Origin: Rhodocyclaceae bacterium
GTDB lineage: Bacteria; Pseudomonadota; Gammaproteobacteria; Burkholderiales; Usitatibacteraceae
Assembly: GCA_020247395.1 (NCBI GenBank)
Contig: JADCJC010000014.1
Span: 1-64,000, forward strand
Reading direction: 5' to 3'
Length of the DNA: 64,000 bases
The notes under the pieces were generated by a model. That model did not search any database. It had not been told where the DNA came from and saw nothing but the letters and a program-made list of their open reading frames with translations. Position numbers and translations under genes: made by a program. Below are positions 1-9,857 of the stretch, piece after piece; position 1 is the stretch's first letter, and each line of letters opens with the position of its first letter.

Positions 1-309
1 ATTGGCGCTTCGATGACGCAGATTCCATGTCGGCACGGGCCTTCATGAGCCCACCTCAGATGCCGGATATACGACTGCAGGCTTATCCCTTCTTGCCGTT
101 GCTAATGATCAAGCTCTTGTTTTGGGAACGGAGTCCATATACGAGGGGTTAGGCCCCCAATCGGCCTGATGCCGCAACTCGCGCCGAAGAAACACGCTGC
201 TTCGGCGGCTGCCAGACCCTTGATTTTGCATGAGCTGCTCGGCCTCAGCGCAAGGGCTATGGCCCCCCAGTGCTTAAAAAATGAGCAAGTACACCCCTAT
301 ACGAATCAA

Positions 310-765
310 TCACTTACGGTGTGTTTCTTGAAAGGCGGCTTTACTAGTAGGCTCAGCCGCTTTTCGCCAACGACTGCCCGATGCACGAAAGTATTGATGG
401 AATACATAGTCCCAAGGAAGCGCCAAGGGCACAAGGATGATGCCCATGAGGCAAGCGAACAAAGTTTCTGAGGCGTAGGTATCTAGGCCCGGCCCTGCCC
501 ACATTGGCCAAGCGGAGGCAACAACCCAAATTATTTTCCAAAGAAGCTCAAACAAGAGGATAGGAATTAGCTGGAGAGGATAGCGAAGCCCAAGCAATGA
601 AATCAATGCCAAAGCACCAAGCAACGCACGAATAACTGATTTTGGTCCAGCGGTCAGATCAGGCGGGAACAGGATACTGGGCCAGAAGTTAACCAAGAGG
701 CCAAGTGCCATGAAGAGATACATGGCTCTCAACACGTAGAGCCGTGTGATGCTGACTTCTGTCAT
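310..765 (-). CDS. hypothetical multi-TM membrane protein, probable integron cassette gene
   Basis: 151 aa ORF with several hydrophobic segments; starts just downstream (minus strand) of the attC site at 805-891. Confidence 0.65.
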   Translation of the reverse strand: MTEVSITRLYVLRAMYLFMALGLLVNFWPSILFPPDLTAGPKSVIRALLGALALISLLGLRYPLQLIPILLFELLWKIIWVVASAWPMWAGPGLDTYASETLFACLMGIILVPLALPWDYVFHQYFRASGSRWRKAAEPTSKAAFQETHRK

Positions 766-804
766 GAATTCTCCCCTTAGATTTCTGGTAGTACGTCAGG
801 CGCC

Positions 805-891
805 GCCTAACGTAGAGCTAACCGGCGCTGCGCGGCTTTATCGCGCAGCGTCCAGCGACCGAAGGGAGCGAGGTTGAGCGCCAGGTTAGGC
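805..891 (-). other. attC: integron attC recombination site
   Basis: Outer GCCTAAC (805-811) and GTTAGGC (885-891) match RYYYAAC/GTTRRRY core sites; internal imperfect palindrome (GCTGCGCG...CGCGCAGC); upstream cassette ORF stop codon lies inside the core. Confidence 0.85.
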
Positions 892-1293
892 ATTTGGCTC
901 GAAAGAGTATGCAAATAAAACCTCAGCTGGCTCACCATGACCGGCCACATAGTTGCCTTTGCCTCGCAGATTCGCAAGGGCACCAGTGCCTGAGCCAGGA
1001 ACAATAGACCACGAACTACGTGCTTTGCCTTCCGAAAAAGACCCGACGTGTTGAAGGACGAACGTTCCTGTTTTTCCATCGACTGTTCCGGAAACACGCT
1101 CCAGACCGACGAAGGTGGCTGTACCGTGAACGCTGTAGGCCATGAGATATTCGATACTGCTGGTGCCTTCAATGGCTCCAGAATAGGACTGCGTGACCTT
1201 GGCGAGACTGAGTTTTGCACTACCCTCGATTTCTTGGTACGTCTTTTCGTCCCAGCCGGTGATCTGAAACGTGCACTTGGTATTTGTAGTCAC
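886..1293 (-). CDS. DUF3224-like domain protein, integron cassette gene
   Basis: 135 aa ORF resembling DUF3224 (FxITGWDEKTYxEIEG...GTFVLQHVGSF...GSGTGALANLRGKG); ends in attC core and starts shortly after a GTTAGGC boundary at 1322-1328. Confidence 0.8.
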   Translation of the reverse strand: MTTNTKCTFQITGWDEKTYQEIEGSAKLSLAKVTQSYSGAIEGTSSIEYLMAYSVHGTATFVGLERVSGTVDGKTGTFVLQHVGSFSEGKARSSWSIVPGSGTGALANLRGKGNYVAGHGEPAEVLFAYSFEPNA

Positions 1294-1321
1294 AGGTGAT
1301 TCTCCGATGTAAAAATTGAAT

Positions 1322-1384
1322 GCCTAACTTAATTTGTACATCAGTCCCGAGTCTGCACAACTTTTCGGGCTGACGCACAACTTG
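1322..1384 (-). other. attI-like or divergent att site bordering the first cassette
   Basis: GTTAGGC on minus strand (1322-1328) followed by direct repeats tctgcacaactt (1352-1363) and gacgcacaactt (1372-1383) plus a cccga/tcggg inverted repeat. Confidence 0.4.
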
Positions 1385-1591
1385 TATAAGCAAAATTGAA
1401 AAAACATTTTGAAATCATATCCTTGCCCAAGCGTCATCAGTTATACAGACCTACAACAGAATCAAGTTTTACGTCATGCAAGATTGCGCCCGCTGAACTA
1501 CACGGTGATCGGGAACAGCCGCTCACCGCCGATTCTGCCGAACGCGCAATCGTTCCACAAGGAAGTTAACCGACCCATTCCACGCAATGTC

Positions 1592-1653
1592 AAAACTCAC
1601 CTATCGACGGTTATCTTCAGGCATTTTTGCTCGAAACTCCCCGTCAATATTGG
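1592..1653 (-). repeat. palindromic dispersed repeat, copy A
   Basis: actcacctatcgacggttatcttcaggcatttttgctcgaaactccccgtcaata; reverse-complement aligns with copies D/E/F. Confidence 0.75.
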
Positions 1654-3030
1654 ACTTTCACGTTTTTTTGACTCAGCCTCGACAACATCAGCAATCTGCC
1701 GCGCAAGTGTCTCGACTTGGCCGCGATTCTCGCCTTCGACCATCACACGGATAAGTGGCTCAGTGCCAGACGCTCGCAACAGCACCCGTCCGGTTCCCGC
1801 CAAGACCGATTCAGCATCAGCCACCGCACGTTTCACGGCTGGTGACGCGGTGAAATCAAATTTGGACTCAGTACGAATATTGATCAGCACCTGCGGGTAC
1901 ATCACTAAATCGGCAACGTAGTCTGCGAGTGAAGTGTCGTTGCGCGCCAATGCGGCGAGTACCTGCAGCGCGGAGATCATGCCGTCGCCAGTGGTGTGTT
2001 TGTCGAGGCAAAGAAGGTGGCCGGAGTTTTCGCCGCCGCATTCCCAGCCGCGCTCAATCAACATCTCCAACACGTAACGATCCCCGACCTTGGCGCGCGC
2101 AAATGGCACACCCATCGCCGACAACTTTTTCTCAAACGCAAAGTTGGTCATCAATGTGCCGGCGACCCCACCCTTCAATTGCCCGCTGGTGTGACGATCT
2201 TTTACCACTGCGTAGAGCAATTGATCACCGTCGAATACACGCCCACTAGCATCACACATCATCAGCCGATCAGCGTCACCATCGAGCGCGATGCCCATAT
2301 CGGCGCCGGCTTCAACCACTTTGGCGGACATGGTTTTGGTATGGGTGGCACCAACGCCTGCGTTGATGTTGAGTCCGTCGGGGCGGTCACCGATGGCAAT
2401 CACTTCCGCGCCCAATTCGTAGAAGAGTTTCGGCGCGATATCGTAGGCGGCACCGTTGGCGCAGTCGACCACGATCTTCATGCCGTTCAAGTTCAGCGCG
2501 TTGGGGAAAGTGCTTTTACAGAACTCAAGATAACGTCCAGCAGCGTCGTCCACACGACGCGCCTTGCCCAATGCAATCGAGGGCTTGCAATTGAGCGGTG
2601 CTTCGATAGCTTTTTCGATCGCCGCTTCCACCGCATCCGGCAGCTTCATGCCGTCGCCGGAAAAAAACTTAATCCCGTTGTCGTCAAACGGGTTATGCGA
2701 GGCAGAAATCATTACACCCGCCGATAGTCGCAATGCCCGTGTCAGAAACGCCACGCCGGGTGTCGGCATCGGCCCGACCAATAAAACGTCGCAACCGGCC
2801 GCGGCAAAACCCGCCTCCAACGCGCTCTCCAGCATGTAGCCTGAAATACGGGTGTCTTTGCCGATCAATACCGCCGACTTGCCCGGCTTCTTGCCTGTAT
2901 GGATTGCGTCTGCGTCAGCAGCCAGCACTCGACCCGCAGCATACCCCAGCTTCAGCACTAGATCCGGCGTAATTGGCGCTTCACCGACCTTGCCGCGAAT
3001 ACCGTCCGTTCCAAAATATTGCCGAGACAT
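1597..3030 (-). CDS. glmM: phosphoglucosamine mutase
   Basis: [23 protein letters not shown], active-site ISASHNPF, C-terminal [15 protein letters not shown]; last ~20 aa derive from an intergenic repeat. Confidence 0.97.
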   Translation of the reverse strand: MSRQYFGTDGIRGKVGEAPITPDLVLKLGYAAGRVLAADADAIHTGKKPGKSAVLIGKDTRISGYMLESALEAGFAAAGCDVLLVGPMPTPGVAFLTRALRLSAGVMISASHNPFDDNGIKFFSGDGMKLPDAVEAAIEKAIEAPLNCKPSIALGKARRVDDAAGRYLEFCKSTFPNALNLNGMKIVVDCANGAAYDIAPKLFYELGAEVIAIGDRPDGLNINAGVGATHTKTMSAKVVEAGADMGIALDGDADRLMMCDASGRVFDGDQLLYAVVKDRHTSGQLKGGVAGTLMTNFAFEKKLSAMGVPFARAKVGDRYVLEMLIERGWECGGENSGHLLCLDKHTTGDGMISALQVLAALARNDTSLADYVADLVMYPQVLINIRTESKFDFTASPAVKRAVADAESVLAGTGRVLLRASGTEPLIRVMVEGENRGQVETLARQIADVVEAESKKRESPILTGSFEQKCLKITVDR

Positions 3031-3158
3031 TCGTTCTTTCCAGAATAGTGGTAGGCAATGGCTCTGCCGTTACCTAGGTTGAATACCTTAGCGTCGAATT
3101 ATCGCAGAAGGGCCATCCCAAGGCATTATCAACGAGCGATCAAGGTGCTATCTGGGTG

Positions 3159-4568
3159 CTACAGCGCGCCGCTCTGTTTTAAATCGAGGTAGCGATTTAC
3201 CAGCGCCATCGGCAATTGATCTGGTACCATGTCCAACACTTGCACCCCGCGAGCGCGCATGCGCGCAAGCACAGCCTCACGTTCAGCGGCATAGCCAAGT
3301 GCCGCAGCGTGTTCAATCAAGTCCGCCTCCCGCAGCGCGTTTACACCGGCGCTGTCTGTCTCAGTTAGCGGATGCAAGGCCTCCTCAACGGCCTTCTCTT
3401 TCAAGTTGGCAAACAACACCAGGTGTCGCCGCTTGAGTTGCGCAATCGCCGAATGGAGACCGTCTTCATCCTCATCGCGCAAATTCGAAATCACCACAAT
3501 CAGTGCGCGTTTATTCAATCGCTTGCCAAGGTCTACCGCCGCTTGATAATAGTCTGGCGTTTTCAGTGAGGGCTGAAGCGGGTACAGCGCGTTGAGAAAC
3601 CGACTGACTGTCTCGGGCGTTTTCTTCGGCGCGAGGAATCGATCAGCTGTATTGGCTTCTCCACCAAAGGTCATTAAACCGGCCGAGTCGCCCTGGCGGA
3701 TAGCAACAAACGTGAGCAACAAAATCGCGTTTAACGTGTGATCAAAGTGGGACAAAACATCGTCTTTCGCATTCATCCGCCGACTACAGTCGAGCAGAAA
3801 CAGAATCTGTTGGTCGCGTTCATCTTGATATTCGCGTGAAATGAGCTTTACGCGCCGCGAGGTGGCTTTCCAGTCGATGCTGCGTGGCGAATCGCCGTCG
3901 CGGTAATCACGCAGCTGGTGAAAGTCCATGCCGTCCCCGCGCCGGCGGCGCTTCAGCACACCGAGTTGCGAAAGCCGGTGATCAACCGCAAGTAATGCAT
4001 ATCGTGTCACCGCCGCATAATTCGGAAACACGCGAATTCGCGCTGCTTCATTCCCAGGCTCGCCGATCGTAAGACCAAAGACCCATAAGCCGAGTGGTGA
4101 GGCGTATCTCACCGCCGTGCCGACGAAGCGCATATCACCCCGCTCGGTTGCGGTCAGTTGGTAGCGGCACTCTACAAAACCACCGGCCGGAAGTTTGACC
4201 GCAAAGGGCAGGTTATCAGTGAAGCAGGTGGCGGGATACAAATCGTAGACTTGGAGCGCTGCGCGATATGAGCCGAGGTTGCTCACTCTAAGAATCACCT
4301 CAATTGCTACGCCGACGGGAATGGTGTGCGCAATACGCCTTTCTACGCTGATCCATTCTGGCTGCCTCAGCCTCGAAATGGACACCAGCGCTTCTGCTGC
4401 GACAAGTGCAGCCAACCCACCGGCTGCCGCTGCCCATATCCACCACGCTCTCTCATCTGTTGGTGTCAACAGTGATGCAACAATGGCTACCAGCAACAGT
4501 CCGCCCAGCGCGCTGAGCAATCGCACCGTTGGCATAGGTGGACTCGAGAGTGTAACGGTGGATTTCAT
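3159..4568 (-). CDS. DUF58 domain-containing protein
   Basis: GDGMDFHQLRDYRDGDSPRSIDWKATSRR motif; next to MoxR ATPase. Confidence 0.9.
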   Translation of the reverse strand: MKSTVTLSSPPMPTVRLLSALGGLLLVAIVASLLTPTDERAWWIWAAAAGGLAALVAAEALVSISRLRQPEWISVERRIAHTIPVGVAIEVILRVSNLGSYRAALQVYDLYPATCFTDNLPFAVKLPAGGFVECRYQLTATERGDMRFVGTAVRYASPLGLWVFGLTIGEPGNEAARIRVFPNYAAVTRYALLAVDHRLSQLGVLKRRRRGDGMDFHQLRDYRDGDSPRSIDWKATSRRVKLISREYQDERDQQILFLLDCSRRMNAKDDVLSHFDHTLNAILLLTFVAIRQGDSAGLMTFGGEANTADRFLAPKKTPETVSRFLNALYPLQPSLKTPDYYQAAVDLGKRLNKRALIVVISNLRDEDEDGLHSAIAQLKRRHLVLFANLKEKAVEEALHPLTETDSAGVNALREADLIEHAAALGYAAEREAVLARMRARGVQVLDMVPDQLPMALVNRYLDLKQSGAL

Positions 4569-4603
4569 GAGTGCATTGATGCGAAAGCCAGTGGCCGCTG
4601 AAC

Positions 4604-5626
4604 TCAGACCCGCGGTGCCTCGACCTGGCTGAAGAGTTCACTTAACACATAATCCACGTCGCGTCCCTCGATTTCCATCTCCGGCGAAGCACGCACACGG
4701 TGGCGCATGACGGCAAGCGACACCTCTTTCACATCGTCGGGCGTCACAAATCCACGCCCGGCAAGCAAGGCATAGGCACGCGCCGCGCGAACCAAAGAAA
4801 TCGCGCCGCGAGGTCCCGCACCGGCCGCCAGCAATGGAAAATCGCGTGTCGCACGGGTCAGCCGCACCGCATATTCGAGAACACTATCTTCAACCAACAT
4901 CGCCGCCGCGACTCGATGCAACGCGATGATCGTTGCGGGTTTGACGACGGTCATCACTTTGTCCACATCCAACTTGTCCGCGACCGACATTGCGGTGACC
5001 CCACGTACCATCGCCGCTTCGTCGGCAACGGTGGGATAGTCAATACGAATCTTGAGCAGAAAACGATCCAGCTGCGCCTCTGGCAATGGATACGTTCCCT
5101 CCTGTTCGATCGGGTTCTGTGTCGCAAGCACCATAAACGGCATCGACAGCGGATAGTGGTGCCCCTCGATGGTGACCTGTGTTTCCTGCATCACCTCCAA
5201 CAATGCCGACTGGGTCTTGGCAGGCGCGCGGTTGACCTCATCGGCGAGTAACAGATTAGTAAACACCGGCCCCTGGCGGGTGCGAAATTCCCCCGACTTT
5301 GCGTCGAAGAGCGTGTGCCCGGTAATATCAGAGGGCATCAAGTCTGGTGTGAACTGAATGCGCGAGAAGTGGCCGTCAAAGGCTTTGGCAAGCGCCTTTA
5401 CCAAGAGTGTCTTACCGAGTCCGGGTACCCCTTCAATCAGCACGTGGCCGCCTGCGACCAGTCCGATGAGCACCTGCGAGATGATAGCGTCCTGACCGAT
5501 AACCGCGCCACGCATTTGTTCGTGTATCGCACCTAGTACTTTCGAGGCTTGGGCAATTTTCTCATCGGACGGGGACGATGCTGAGGCGTCTTCACTAGTG
5601 TCGGTCATATTTGGCGTGTCATTCAT
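4604..5626 (-). CDS. MoxR-family AAA ATPase
   Basis: GVPGLGKT Walker A, LLADEVNRAPAKTQSALLEVMQE, QNPIEQEGTYPLPEAQLDRF; start placed at MNDTPNM. Confidence 0.95.
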   Translation of the reverse strand: MNDTPNMTDTSEDASASSPSDEKIAQASKVLGAIHEQMRGAVIGQDAIISQVLIGLVAGGHVLIEGVPGLGKTLLVKALAKAFDGHFSRIQFTPDLMPSDITGHTLFDAKSGEFRTRQGPVFTNLLLADEVNRAPAKTQSALLEVMQETQVTIEGHHYPLSMPFMVLATQNPIEQEGTYPLPEAQLDRFLLKIRIDYPTVADEAAMVRGVTAMSVADKLDVDKVMTVVKPATIIALHRVAAAMLVEDSVLEYAVRLTRATRDFPLLAAGAGPRGAISLVRAARAYALLAGRGFVTPDDVKEVSLAVMRHRVRASPEMEIEGRDVDYVLSELFSQVEAPRV

Positions 5627-5681
5627 GTTGTATTCCTGCTGGAAGTCTTGATTTGAGGGGCAGCCGTTTGCGCCGCGGGAA

Positions 5682-7112
5682 TCATCTTGCACCCTGCGGC
5701 GAATGCAATCTCGCGTCGCCGTCAAGCCGGGTTGTGAGAAGAATTAGCCAGCGGATGACGTACAGGCACTCGCGCCGCGAGTCGACGTTCGCGATCAACA
5801 AACGTGCGGTTTCATTCAGCGTCAAGCCGCATAGGCGCGCCGCGTAGTCGAGTCGCTCGACTTCAGACATCAGCGTCGTGCGTGGATGCCGCTGCGCTAG
5901 GCGGGCCCAAAACTGTGCCCGCACCGGAGTAACCAAGAACATCCACTCCGACCGGCTCGCCAGCCATCCGCCAGCAGCACGAATGTGTTCACGCAAACTG
6001 CGGCGCGGCGGCAATACCTGCGGCAATAGCGGCCCAAAACGCGGCAGCACGTGCCAGATCCAACAGCACAACAATGCGGCAGTGGTAAGCAACACCATCC
6101 AAGCATTTTCTAGCAGCCAACTCGCTAGCGCGGTAGAGGTGGGTTCCAGCATCAACAACATGGTCGTGGCTTGCTTGGATTGTTTCGTAGGTTCGCCTGC
6201 GAGCAGGTGCCAAACCAATTCCGCGTGATCCGCCGTGCCCAGTTCTTTCCACTGCACAAAATCAAAATTACTGATAACTGTGACATGCCCGCGGCCAACC
6301 TGCATTTGCACGATACGGCCACCCAGTCGATCACGCACCACGTCCGCAGCGGAAGGCTCGATGCGCTTGTTTGCCGCTACCTGGCCCGAATACGTCGCCG
6401 TCGTGAGCGACAAATTCTGCAACGGATAAAAAACCGCCTTAAACGATGTTCCGTCAGCGAGCCTGATCTGCGAGGCTTGGGCTTGTGACAGCGCCCACTG
6501 CCCGGGCGTCACCGGAAGCGGACGATTGCGTCCCCCAGTGCGCGGTTTCGCATTGTAGTCCGCCGGCGGTTGTTGCTCGGCGTCGTCAACCTCTCCGATC
6601 GGCGTGTTGCCCGGCCGTCTGTTGTCAGGCTTATCTGCTTCGACAAATCTGCCGCTGCGCCACACCAACGGTCTCCGCGCAATCGACCAATGTGCCAGCA
6701 ACGGATCGCCAAGCAAAGGGCGTTCTGCCTCCATCACCAATTGACCACCCTGTTCTACCCAGGCGGCAATCGCGGCAACCCGCTCTGGCGTCATTCGCGG
6801 CAGGCGGTTGGCACCCAGCACTAACACGCCGACCTCAGGCTGCTGCAACTGTAAGTCAAATTGGCCAGACTTTGTTGCTTTTGCGGTCTTAGCACCTTTC
6901 GCCGTCAGCAGACGTTCCAGCGCCAGATAGGGGTTCGTCGCCGCTTCGCCTTTCACGCCGCTCCACTCAGTGTCTTCGACAAGCTCTATCCAGTGCGAGG
7001 CGGCAAAAACTGCGCCTGCCAATACCGCCACGCCGGTCAAGATCCAACCCCAAGTGCTGCGCGAGAACAGCTGGCGGGGTTGGCCGCCTGACGATTTCGC
7101 CGCAGCGTTCAT
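5682..7112 (-). CDS. DUF4350 domain-containing protein
   Basis: N-terminal TM, GAKTAKATK...VLVLGANRLPRMTPERVAAIAAWVEQGGQLVMEAE; context of MoxR cluster. Confidence 0.75.
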   Translation of the reverse strand: MNAAAKSSGGQPRQLFSRSTWGWILTGVAVLAGAVFAASHWIELVEDTEWSGVKGEAATNPYLALERLLTAKGAKTAKATKSGQFDLQLQQPEVGVLVLGANRLPRMTPERVAAIAAWVEQGGQLVMEAERPLLGDPLLAHWSIARRPLVWRSGRFVEADKPDNRRPGNTPIGEVDDAEQQPPADYNAKPRTGGRNRPLPVTPGQWALSQAQASQIRLADGTSFKAVFYPLQNLSLTTATYSGQVAANKRIEPSAADVVRDRLGGRIVQMQVGRGHVTVISNFDFVQWKELGTADHAELVWHLLAGEPTKQSKQATTMLLMLEPTSTALASWLLENAWMVLLTTAALLCCWIWHVLPRFGPLLPQVLPPRRSLREHIRAAGGWLASRSEWMFLVTPVRAQFWARLAQRHPRTTLMSEVERLDYAARLCGLTLNETARLLIANVDSRRECLYVIRWLILLTTRLDGDARLHSPQGAR

Positions 7113-8833
7113 GTCAACGCTCCAACTGGGCCCGGCGCACCGCGCCCACCCTGCACCTGCGGACTGGCAAGTGAGAAATGTGCTGACCATGCGGCAATCA
7201 ATGTTTCAACCTCATCGTCGCCGACCGTCTGACGGGCGTAAGCGATCCGTTGCCAAGCAGCCACGAGTGAGCCAAAGTACGCTGGCTTTGCCGACCCAAC
7301 ACCACCGTAGTGGCGGGCAACGTGTGATACACAGGTGCCCTCGGTATCTCCTGGCGCGATTTCGAAGCGACCATCGGCAATTAAGGATACCAACGCGGCG
7401 CGGTAGAGTAGCGACAGCGCTTGTCTTGCCTCGCCACGCGACAAGGCCAAGGCCGCCGCCGCCGGCACGTCATCAGGCAGAGAATCTGGGCGAACATCGA
7501 GACCAAACAATATTTCCGGACCCGCTCTACGTCGCCGCCAATCACGCCCTTCAAGCTTTCTGATCAGCAGGTACAGCAGAGCGACGATGGCAGCTGCGCC
7601 CAAGCCCCATGCTAAGGCGCGCAGGCCGTAGGCGAGCCACTCACCAAAGCGCTCCAACCAGTCCCAGCGGAACGGCTTTGAGCGTTTTTTATCACTACCG
7701 GGCCCGACGTATTTGAGTGACCACGTTTCGCGTGTTTCACCAAATATCGGATCGCTCAAAATTTGTCTGGCTAGCTGTGCTGCGCCGGTCGATGGTGTCA
7801 CCAACGGGGTCGCCGCGACAGGTGCAGTCGGCGCAACAGCAGCCGGGCCCGCCGTCAGAACCTGAGCAGTTGCGGGGACTTCGACCGCACCTGGCGCGAC
7901 GCTTGGCGTTTGTTGCGCCCCACGTTGCGGCCTTGGCACCTGTGCACGGCTTTCATGAGAATTCACCGCAGCAAGAGACACTGCCAGCACCAACCCAATA
8001 CCAAGCGCCGTGCCGATACCGCCTGCTTGTTCCACCTCACGTTCCCCTGCTCGCCATGCAGATGATTGCGCAGCGAGTCGTCGGGCTGCACGAAGCCGCT
8101 TCGACATGCGCTTAAAGGCGAGTTCAATATCCCACCCTTCAAGCGTGGTGCGTGTGTTCAGATACAACGCAAATCCCGCAGCCACGTAGAAGGGCTCAAG
8201 CAACATCACAACACACACTGAAAAAAAATTCGACAGCCACTGCAACCAATCCGGCGGTGACTCGACAATCCAGCGAAATGGATTTATGGAGCCCGCATTA
8301 CCAGGCAAAAACATCTCGGCAAAGGCGTAGATGGATAGCACCAACAGCACCTCGAAGTGCGCCGAGATAATCGTCAGCCAAACCGCCGTCCCGCGGCCCT
8401 CGCGTCCCAGCACAGTTCTCCGCGAAGCTGCGGCTTTGCCCGATTGCTGCTCCAACTGCGAGATCGGTAAGCTAAACGAGCGTGCGCCATCAAAGCGCCG
8501 CCACGTCAGCGCGGCAAACATGCCGCTGCCCGTCCACAAGCTGGGTAGCGCCCGCCAAGTCGCCGTCATGCCGGGTGGCGCGCCAAACGCCGCACCGGCC
8601 AACACATGCAAAATCACCCGATCAAACGCCGGCTTCAGCCACCAAATCACAAAGGTCGCAACCAGTGGCTTGGCAAAGCAAATCAGATTGATCAGCAGCG
8701 CTGCGGCCAGATAGACGCTCGCCCAAACCGGAAAAACGTCGCGCCGCCAGGCGAGTACCATCGCATAGCCGAGATCAATTGCTTCAAAGCCGCTGCGTTT
8801 ACGCAAACGGACCGAGATATCTTCAAGCCGCAT
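7109..8833 (-). CDS. DUF4129-type membrane protein of the MoxR cluster
   Basis: Multiple TM segments, C-terminal region LSRGEARQALSLLYRAALVSL typical of DUF4129; start placed at MRLEDISVRLRKRSG. Confidence 0.7.
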   Translation of the reverse strand: MRLEDISVRLRKRSGFEAIDLGYAMVLAWRRDVFPVWASVYLAAALLINLICFAKPLVATFVIWWLKPAFDRVILHVLAGAAFGAPPGMTATWRALPSLWTGSGMFAALTWRRFDGARSFSLPISQLEQQSGKAAASRRTVLGREGRGTAVWLTIISAHFEVLLVLSIYAFAEMFLPGNAGSINPFRWIVESPPDWLQWLSNFFSVCVVMLLEPFYVAAGFALYLNTRTTLEGWDIELAFKRMSKRLRAARRLAAQSSAWRAGEREVEQAGGIGTALGIGLVLAVSLAAVNSHESRAQVPRPQRGAQQTPSVAPGAVEVPATAQVLTAGPAAVAPTAPVAATPLVTPSTGAAQLARQILSDPIFGETRETWSLKYVGPGSDKKRSKPFRWDWLERFGEWLAYGLRALAWGLGAAAIVALLYLLIRKLEGRDWRRRRAGPEILFGLDVRPDSLPDDVPAAAALALSRGEARQALSLLYRAALVSLIADGRFEIAPGDTEGTCVSHVARHYGGVGSAKPAYFGSLVAAWQRIAYARQTVGDDEVETLIAAWSAHFSLASPQVQGGRGAPGPVGALT

Positions 8834-9857
8834 GCTGCTCCTGCAAGCGTGATGACGATGCGTTGACGTTGCGGCGGCGACCAGCAAGCCAGAAATAGGC
8901 AATCACCAGCACCCAGCCAACGACGCCAAATGCGTACTTCACTTCTACCGGCGGCACCCGCGAAGCCGACCAGAAGGCTTCGATAAACGCGGCCATAAAC
9001 GTCATCGCTGCCGCGCCATACAAAATGCGTACCGCATCCTGTGAGGCCGTCTTGAGGGCATCGAGCCGTGTGCGACGGTTGGGTGCGATTAACGCGTAAC
9101 CCAGTTGCAAACCTGCGGCACCGGACAGCGCCGCGCCGACCAACTCCAGGGCACTGTGTCCCGCCACAAAGCCCCAGAACGTTTCGATATAACCAAGCTG
9201 CGTCAGATGCCCGGCGATGGTGCCGATGACACCGCCGTTAAACACGAGGAAAAAGATCGAACCGACACCAAACAACAGGCCGCCCGCAAAACACTGGAAG
9301 TCAATGCGCACATTGTTCAAAATGTAGAATCCCCACATCGCGACGTCGCTCCCCGCTTCGCGCGCCTCGCCAAGCACACGGTTGGCGGGATCGTACATCT
9401 GTTGCACCTTGGCGAGCTGCTCAGGCGGCATCATCACATAGGCAAACTCAGGCACAAATGGAATCAGGGTGGTCAACACAATCATGGGCAGAAACAAACA
9501 GAGTGACGCAACCAGCACACTCCGCCAATGCAACCTGACCAGCTGTGGAAACGTTGATCGAACAAACAGTAACACCCCACCGCTCTCGCCTGAGTGGCTG
9601 GCACCATACAACGTCTGATGCCCAGCCAGCACAAGCGCTTCCAGCCTTGCGCTAAGCTCGGCGCTGTACTGACGATCGCGGGCGAGTGCCAAGTGCCGTG
9701 CCAGTTGTCGATAGCGGTATGGCAACTGGCTGGTGTGGAAGACCTCCCGACCCGCAACCGGCTTGCCACCGGCCTCGACCAACAACCAGTTTTCGAATTC
9801 GGTCCACGCTGGACTGTAGCGGGCCTCGAAGGCGTCTTGTCTCATCGGCTCATCCAC
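8823..9857 (-). CDS. SpoIIM-family (stage II sporulation protein M-like) membrane protein
   Basis: NNVRIDFQCFAGGLLFGVGSIFFLVFNGGVIGTIAGHL...FVAGHSALELVG. Confidence 0.85.
   Translation of the reverse strand: MDEPMRQDAFEARYSPAWTEFENWLLVEAGGKPVAGREVFHTSQLPYRYRQLARHLALARDRQYSAELSARLEALVLAGHQTLYGASHSGESGGVLLFVRSTFPQLVRLHWRSVLVASLCLFLPMIVLTTLIPFVPEFAYVMMPPEQLAKVQQMYDPANRVLGEAREAGSDVAMWGFYILNNVRIDFQCFAGGLLFGVGSIFFLVFNGGVIGTIAGHLTQLGYIETFWGFVAGHSALELVGAALSGAAGLQLGYALIAPNRRTRLDALKTASQDAVRILYGAAAMTFMAAFIEAFWSASRVPPVEVKYAFGVVGWVLVIAYFWLAGRRRNVNASSSRLQEQHAA

Noticed and set aside
148-154. GTTAGGC at 148-154 as a further attC core
   Set aside because: No matching RYYYAAC partner and no palindrome in the first 150 bp, so not called
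807-1220. 137 aa ORF ending NLALNLAPFGRWTLRDKAAQRRLALR
   Set aside because: C-terminus is read-through of the attC site; true cassette gene is 886-1293
1409-1921. ORF considered as integrase remnant next to attI-like site
   Set aside because: No tyrosine recombinase motifs; mostly antisense to glmM
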